Source: Nannobrachium achirus
Taxonomy: Eukaryota; Chordata; Actinopteri; Myctophiformes; Myctophidae
Length of the DNA stretch: 64,000 nt
Assembly (NCBI GenBank): GCA_963921795.1
Contig: OY997658.1
Span: forward strand, 25,676,092-25,740,091
Reading direction: 5' to 3'
The first letter of the stretch is position 1; every line of letters starts with the position of its first letter. Positions 61,033 to 64,000 of the stretch are shown here, one piece after another. The position numbers and the translations under genes are program-made. The notes under the pieces were generated by a model, which saw only the letters and a list, made by a program, of their open reading frames with translations, searched no databases and had not been told where the DNA came from.

Positions 61033-61968
61033 TCCCTCCAGGACCACTATATCTCTGTTTCAGTGGTCCCTGTTGGACCCCCTGATGGTGTTAAGTCCCA
61101 TAAAAAAACAGTGCTATCAGTGAGATCTGCCTCTCTCTCTCTCTCTCTCTCTCAAGACACAAAACACACAATTATCGCCAATTCGCCATATAAATGCTTC
61201 TAAAACGTACCTGATAATGATGATGGTTGATTTGAATCCACACCCTGGGTTATAATCCATATATCCAGGCTATAATATTAGTTTTGTAATGGTATTTAGT
61301 CCACAAACAAGCCATGATCGCCTTTGCAAAGGTGGGGGTCCCTGGTCGCCTTTCTAACGGAACCAATAAGGGGTCCGCGGGTCCAACGCTTCGCCGACCT
61401 CCCAGAGCAGTGCGGAGTTACATAACATTGTAAAATCAATCAATAAGCCGATCATTTGTTACATAAAGTTCACATGATCCAGTTGCAGGGACAAGTGGTC
61501 CCTGTCGATGGGGTCTCACAAAGGGGGTCCCCTGGTCTCCAGCCAACACTTAGGGAACCAGGTGGGCGTGGGGGTCCCTGGCCCACGCTCCACCAAAACA
61601 AGCATCAACTACAGCCAACAAGCGATCGATCAACTACAGCCTCGCCTCGTTAGCAAACTGCGTCTGCCCTGCTCTAGCCAGGGCAGAGCAGAGGATTTTT
61701 TAGGGGCAGGGGGAGACATTTTCTAACATGTGCTAGAATGTGAAAATAGCAGATCTACAAGCTCTACAAGCTCTCAAAGTGTCGCAGAGCGACGTGTTGA
61801 GAGATTGCTGATCACCTTGTTGAACAAATGTCATAGCAATCCATTCTAGAGGTGTATTCTAGAAGTGTTATTGCGACCGTCAGGGAGCAGTTTACTATGA
61901 AAACCTCCACCGGCCGTCCGTCGGTCGGTCACACGTCACACGTCACACCTTTGCCCTGCTCATATCTC

Positions 61969-62486
61969 CGCATCAGTATATAGGGCTTGTTTGTTTATTG
62001 TATGACATCACGCCACATCATCAGCTGTGGACTCTGTGATGTCATCGTATCGCATCAGTATATAGGGCTTGTTTGTTTATTGTATGACATCACGCCACAT
62101 CATCAGCTGTGGACTCTGTGATGTCATCGTATCTCCATATATGGCCATCTCCGTATATGGAGATATAAGTCGTCCATGCCCAAGTATGGGCTGGTGAGGT
62201 CAGACTTTGTGTGATGCGTAGGTTATCTCAATATATGGAGATTCAACATTCCAGGCAATGCTCTCTTCCCTGGTGAGAATTGCCCCTTTATATAGGGCTT
62301 GTTTGTGTATTGTATGACATCACGCCACATCATCAGCTGTGGACTCTGTGATGTCATCGTATCTCCATATATGGCCATCTCCGTATATGGAGATATAAGT
62401 CGTCCATGCCCAAGTATGGGCTGGTGAGGTCAGACTTTGTGTGATGCGTAGGTTATCTCCATATATGGAGATTCAACATTCCAGGT
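61969..62486. repeat. Two-level tandem repeat
   Basis: An 82-bp unit with ATTGTATGACATCACGCC occurs at 61969-62050 and 62051-62132 and again from about 62289. A larger unit of about 231 bp that includes CCATATATGGCCATCTCC repeats at about 62059-62254 and 62290-62486. Confidence 0.88.
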
Positions 62487-62536
62487 GTAACTATGGCTAC
62501 CCGTATGACGTGAGAGGTGGAGGTTGTGATATTTGT

Positions 62537-62567
62537 GGAGATAAGCGACCAACGGTCGCTTATCTCC
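62537..62567. repeat. Perfect 14-bp-arm hairpin
   Basis: GGAGATAAGCGACC and its exact inverse flank AAC. Confidence 0.9.
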
Positions 62568-63455
62568 CGATTAGGGAGTCGTACTGGTTGTAAAGACTCA
62601 TGCCCCCTTTGATGTCAATGTGTGTGTGTGCACCTGTAGGCCTACAGAGCGCAACTAGCATTTACACACAGAAACAGAGAGACAGCGCCCCCAAGTGACT
62701 TGTAGCAGACTTGTAGAATACTGTAGCAGTAATAGTATATCAATGTGAACTTGCTGTTTTTGGTCAGACATAGCATATAAAAATATTTTTCTCTGCATTT
62801 TTCTAAACAGAAAATTCTAAAAATAATTCCTATTACATAATTACATTAGTACACTTATCTGATAAGTGCCTGACGCCATAAATACAAATATCAACTGAGT
62901 TATTCGCTCGAAAAGCCATCAATCACAAAAAGGTCAATATCTCCAGTTCTTTCAATTATAGCTGGATTTTGGTCAAAAATGGCTATTTTGAGATGGCTGC
63001 AACTATAGAAAAAAAAGCTTTTTATTTATTTATTTTATTTTTCGGTGAGACTAGAGTTTGTCCTGTTTCATTTGAGGTTCTGTATGACATTGTCGAAAAA
63101 ATACAGAATTTAGGAAAAATGTCAATATAAAAAAAATATATCAATTTTTTTATTAAACAAAATGGCAGGAGAGCCATACAGTCAATGTTAAAATGGCGGC
63201 CAATGTGTTAAGGCAGGACCACAACAACAACCGCAACATAGCAATGACATACATGGGCACCAGTAGGGGAAAGAAGAAAAGGAAGACCAAACATCCCAAA
63301 ATAAACTGGCTAGGCTATTGCTTAACCTTCCCATAATATGAGTCTGGACTTTGGGCTATAGGCAGCTGAAAAGTGGGCGGGAGTACTTTCCTTGACAGAC
63401 AGACTCCTCTAACCAATCAGCATAGCAAAACATCTGTCATCACAGTGCAGCCAGT

Positions 63456-63560
63456 CTAGCCACAGATTAGAACTCCTGTAGAATGCTTTTATTTGGAAGA
63501 CGTTTTCTCTCAACGTCTTAAAAATAAAAGCTCTCTACAGGAGTTATAATTTATGGCTAC
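63456..63560. repeat. Inverted repeat of about 39-bp arms
   Basis: TAGAACTCCTGTAGAATGCT at the left is the inverse of the right arm with few mismatches. A GACG/CGTC core lies in the centre. Confidence 0.75.
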
Positions 63561-63779
63561 AGCCAGTCAGAAGAACGGCAAACAAACACGTCTTTTCGGC
63601 CGATGAACTCCGCTAGCGCATACTCCTGTTCCTTTTTAATTGTTGTAATTGACTACAACTCTGAAATAACTTCACTTATTGATTGTTTTATTGTTTCAGC
63701 GTTAACTGTTACACTTGTTGCATCGAGGGCAGCCATTATTGTTCTGAAAATTCCTCAGCATGCATCTACGTCACCATAC

Positions 63780-63905
63780 ATGGACCAATCAGGGGAAGCT
63801 TTTCACTTGTTGTGTGGACAGCAGTTGAAACGCAGTCACTGATTGGCCCTATCAGAGAATGGAAGAAGGGTATAAACCGCACTCGCTTAGAGTTCTTTCA
63901 GAGTC
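63780..63905 (+). promoter_or_regulatory. Promoter-like segment: CCAAT boxes and TATA
   Basis: GACCAATCAG near 63782, an inverted CCAAT (GATTGGCC) near 63840 and TATAAA at 63871-63876 have the spacing of a TATA promoter on the plus strand. The GACGCGTTTCGGCT motif 60 bp further on is common in dispersed vertebrate repeats, so a retroelement promoter is likely. Confidence 0.35.
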
Positions 63906-64000
63906 TTTTTTATTAAAGAATGCAGCAGCAGCAGTGCAGACGCGTTTCGGCTCTAGGCCATCATCAGTGTAACTGCCTGCTCGCAGGCAGGATATGACGT

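Overview
The window looks like teleost fish nuclear DNA. It holds a few split exons of a vertebrate classical cadherin in a sea of hAT-like elements, TTAA-flanked foldback MITEs, tRNA-derived SINE traces and very long (CA)n and (CT)n microsatellites. No species is assigned. All coordinates were read by hand, and element ends can be off by a few bases.

One host gene is securely visible: the 5' part of a type II classical cadherin on the minus strand. Four coding exons lie at 17453-17199 (signal peptide, prodomain, start of EC1), 14190-13896 (EC1), 4227-4108 and 3117-2950 (EC2 into the EC2-EC3 linker). The three internal exons are 295, 120 and 168 bp, the sizes I recall for this family. Phases join cleanly and every junction has GT/AG. 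The rest of the gene (EC3-EC5, membrane segment, catenin-binding tail) must lie to the left, beyond position 1. From about 17.6 kb to 64 kb I see no other host coding exon; this is upstream or 5' intronic DNA.

The rest is mobile DNA. At 6250-9414, inside a cadherin intron, sits a long-TIR DNA transposon with a broken transposase gene, a probable 5'UTR intron and two perfect interferon-response-like elements upstream. A foldback derivative made from its relative's 3' end lies at 40328-42387 with an exact 8-bp target duplication, nested in a hAT-like element (39736-42510). Other elements with exact target duplications are at 2322-2925, 9477-10265, 23065-24523, 24869-25399, 26924-27813 and 53650-58797. 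TTAA-flanked elements are at 1541-2268, 18934-21241, 19194-21199, 31303-32720, 33069-33994, 39026-39502, 47519-48012 and 60582-63207.

The most unusual pattern is a short palindromic module (about 55-85 bp, core close to AATAGCAGATCTACAAGCTC and its inverse). It recurs about 30 times, whole or as half-sites, in the middle of at least seven otherwise dissimilar element families. It is the best candidate here for something not described before. Low-repeat stretches at 22.2-22.7, 28.0-28.6, 34.4-36.5, 37.0-37.6 and 52.0-52.3 kb are candidate conserved noncoding DNA, by inference only.
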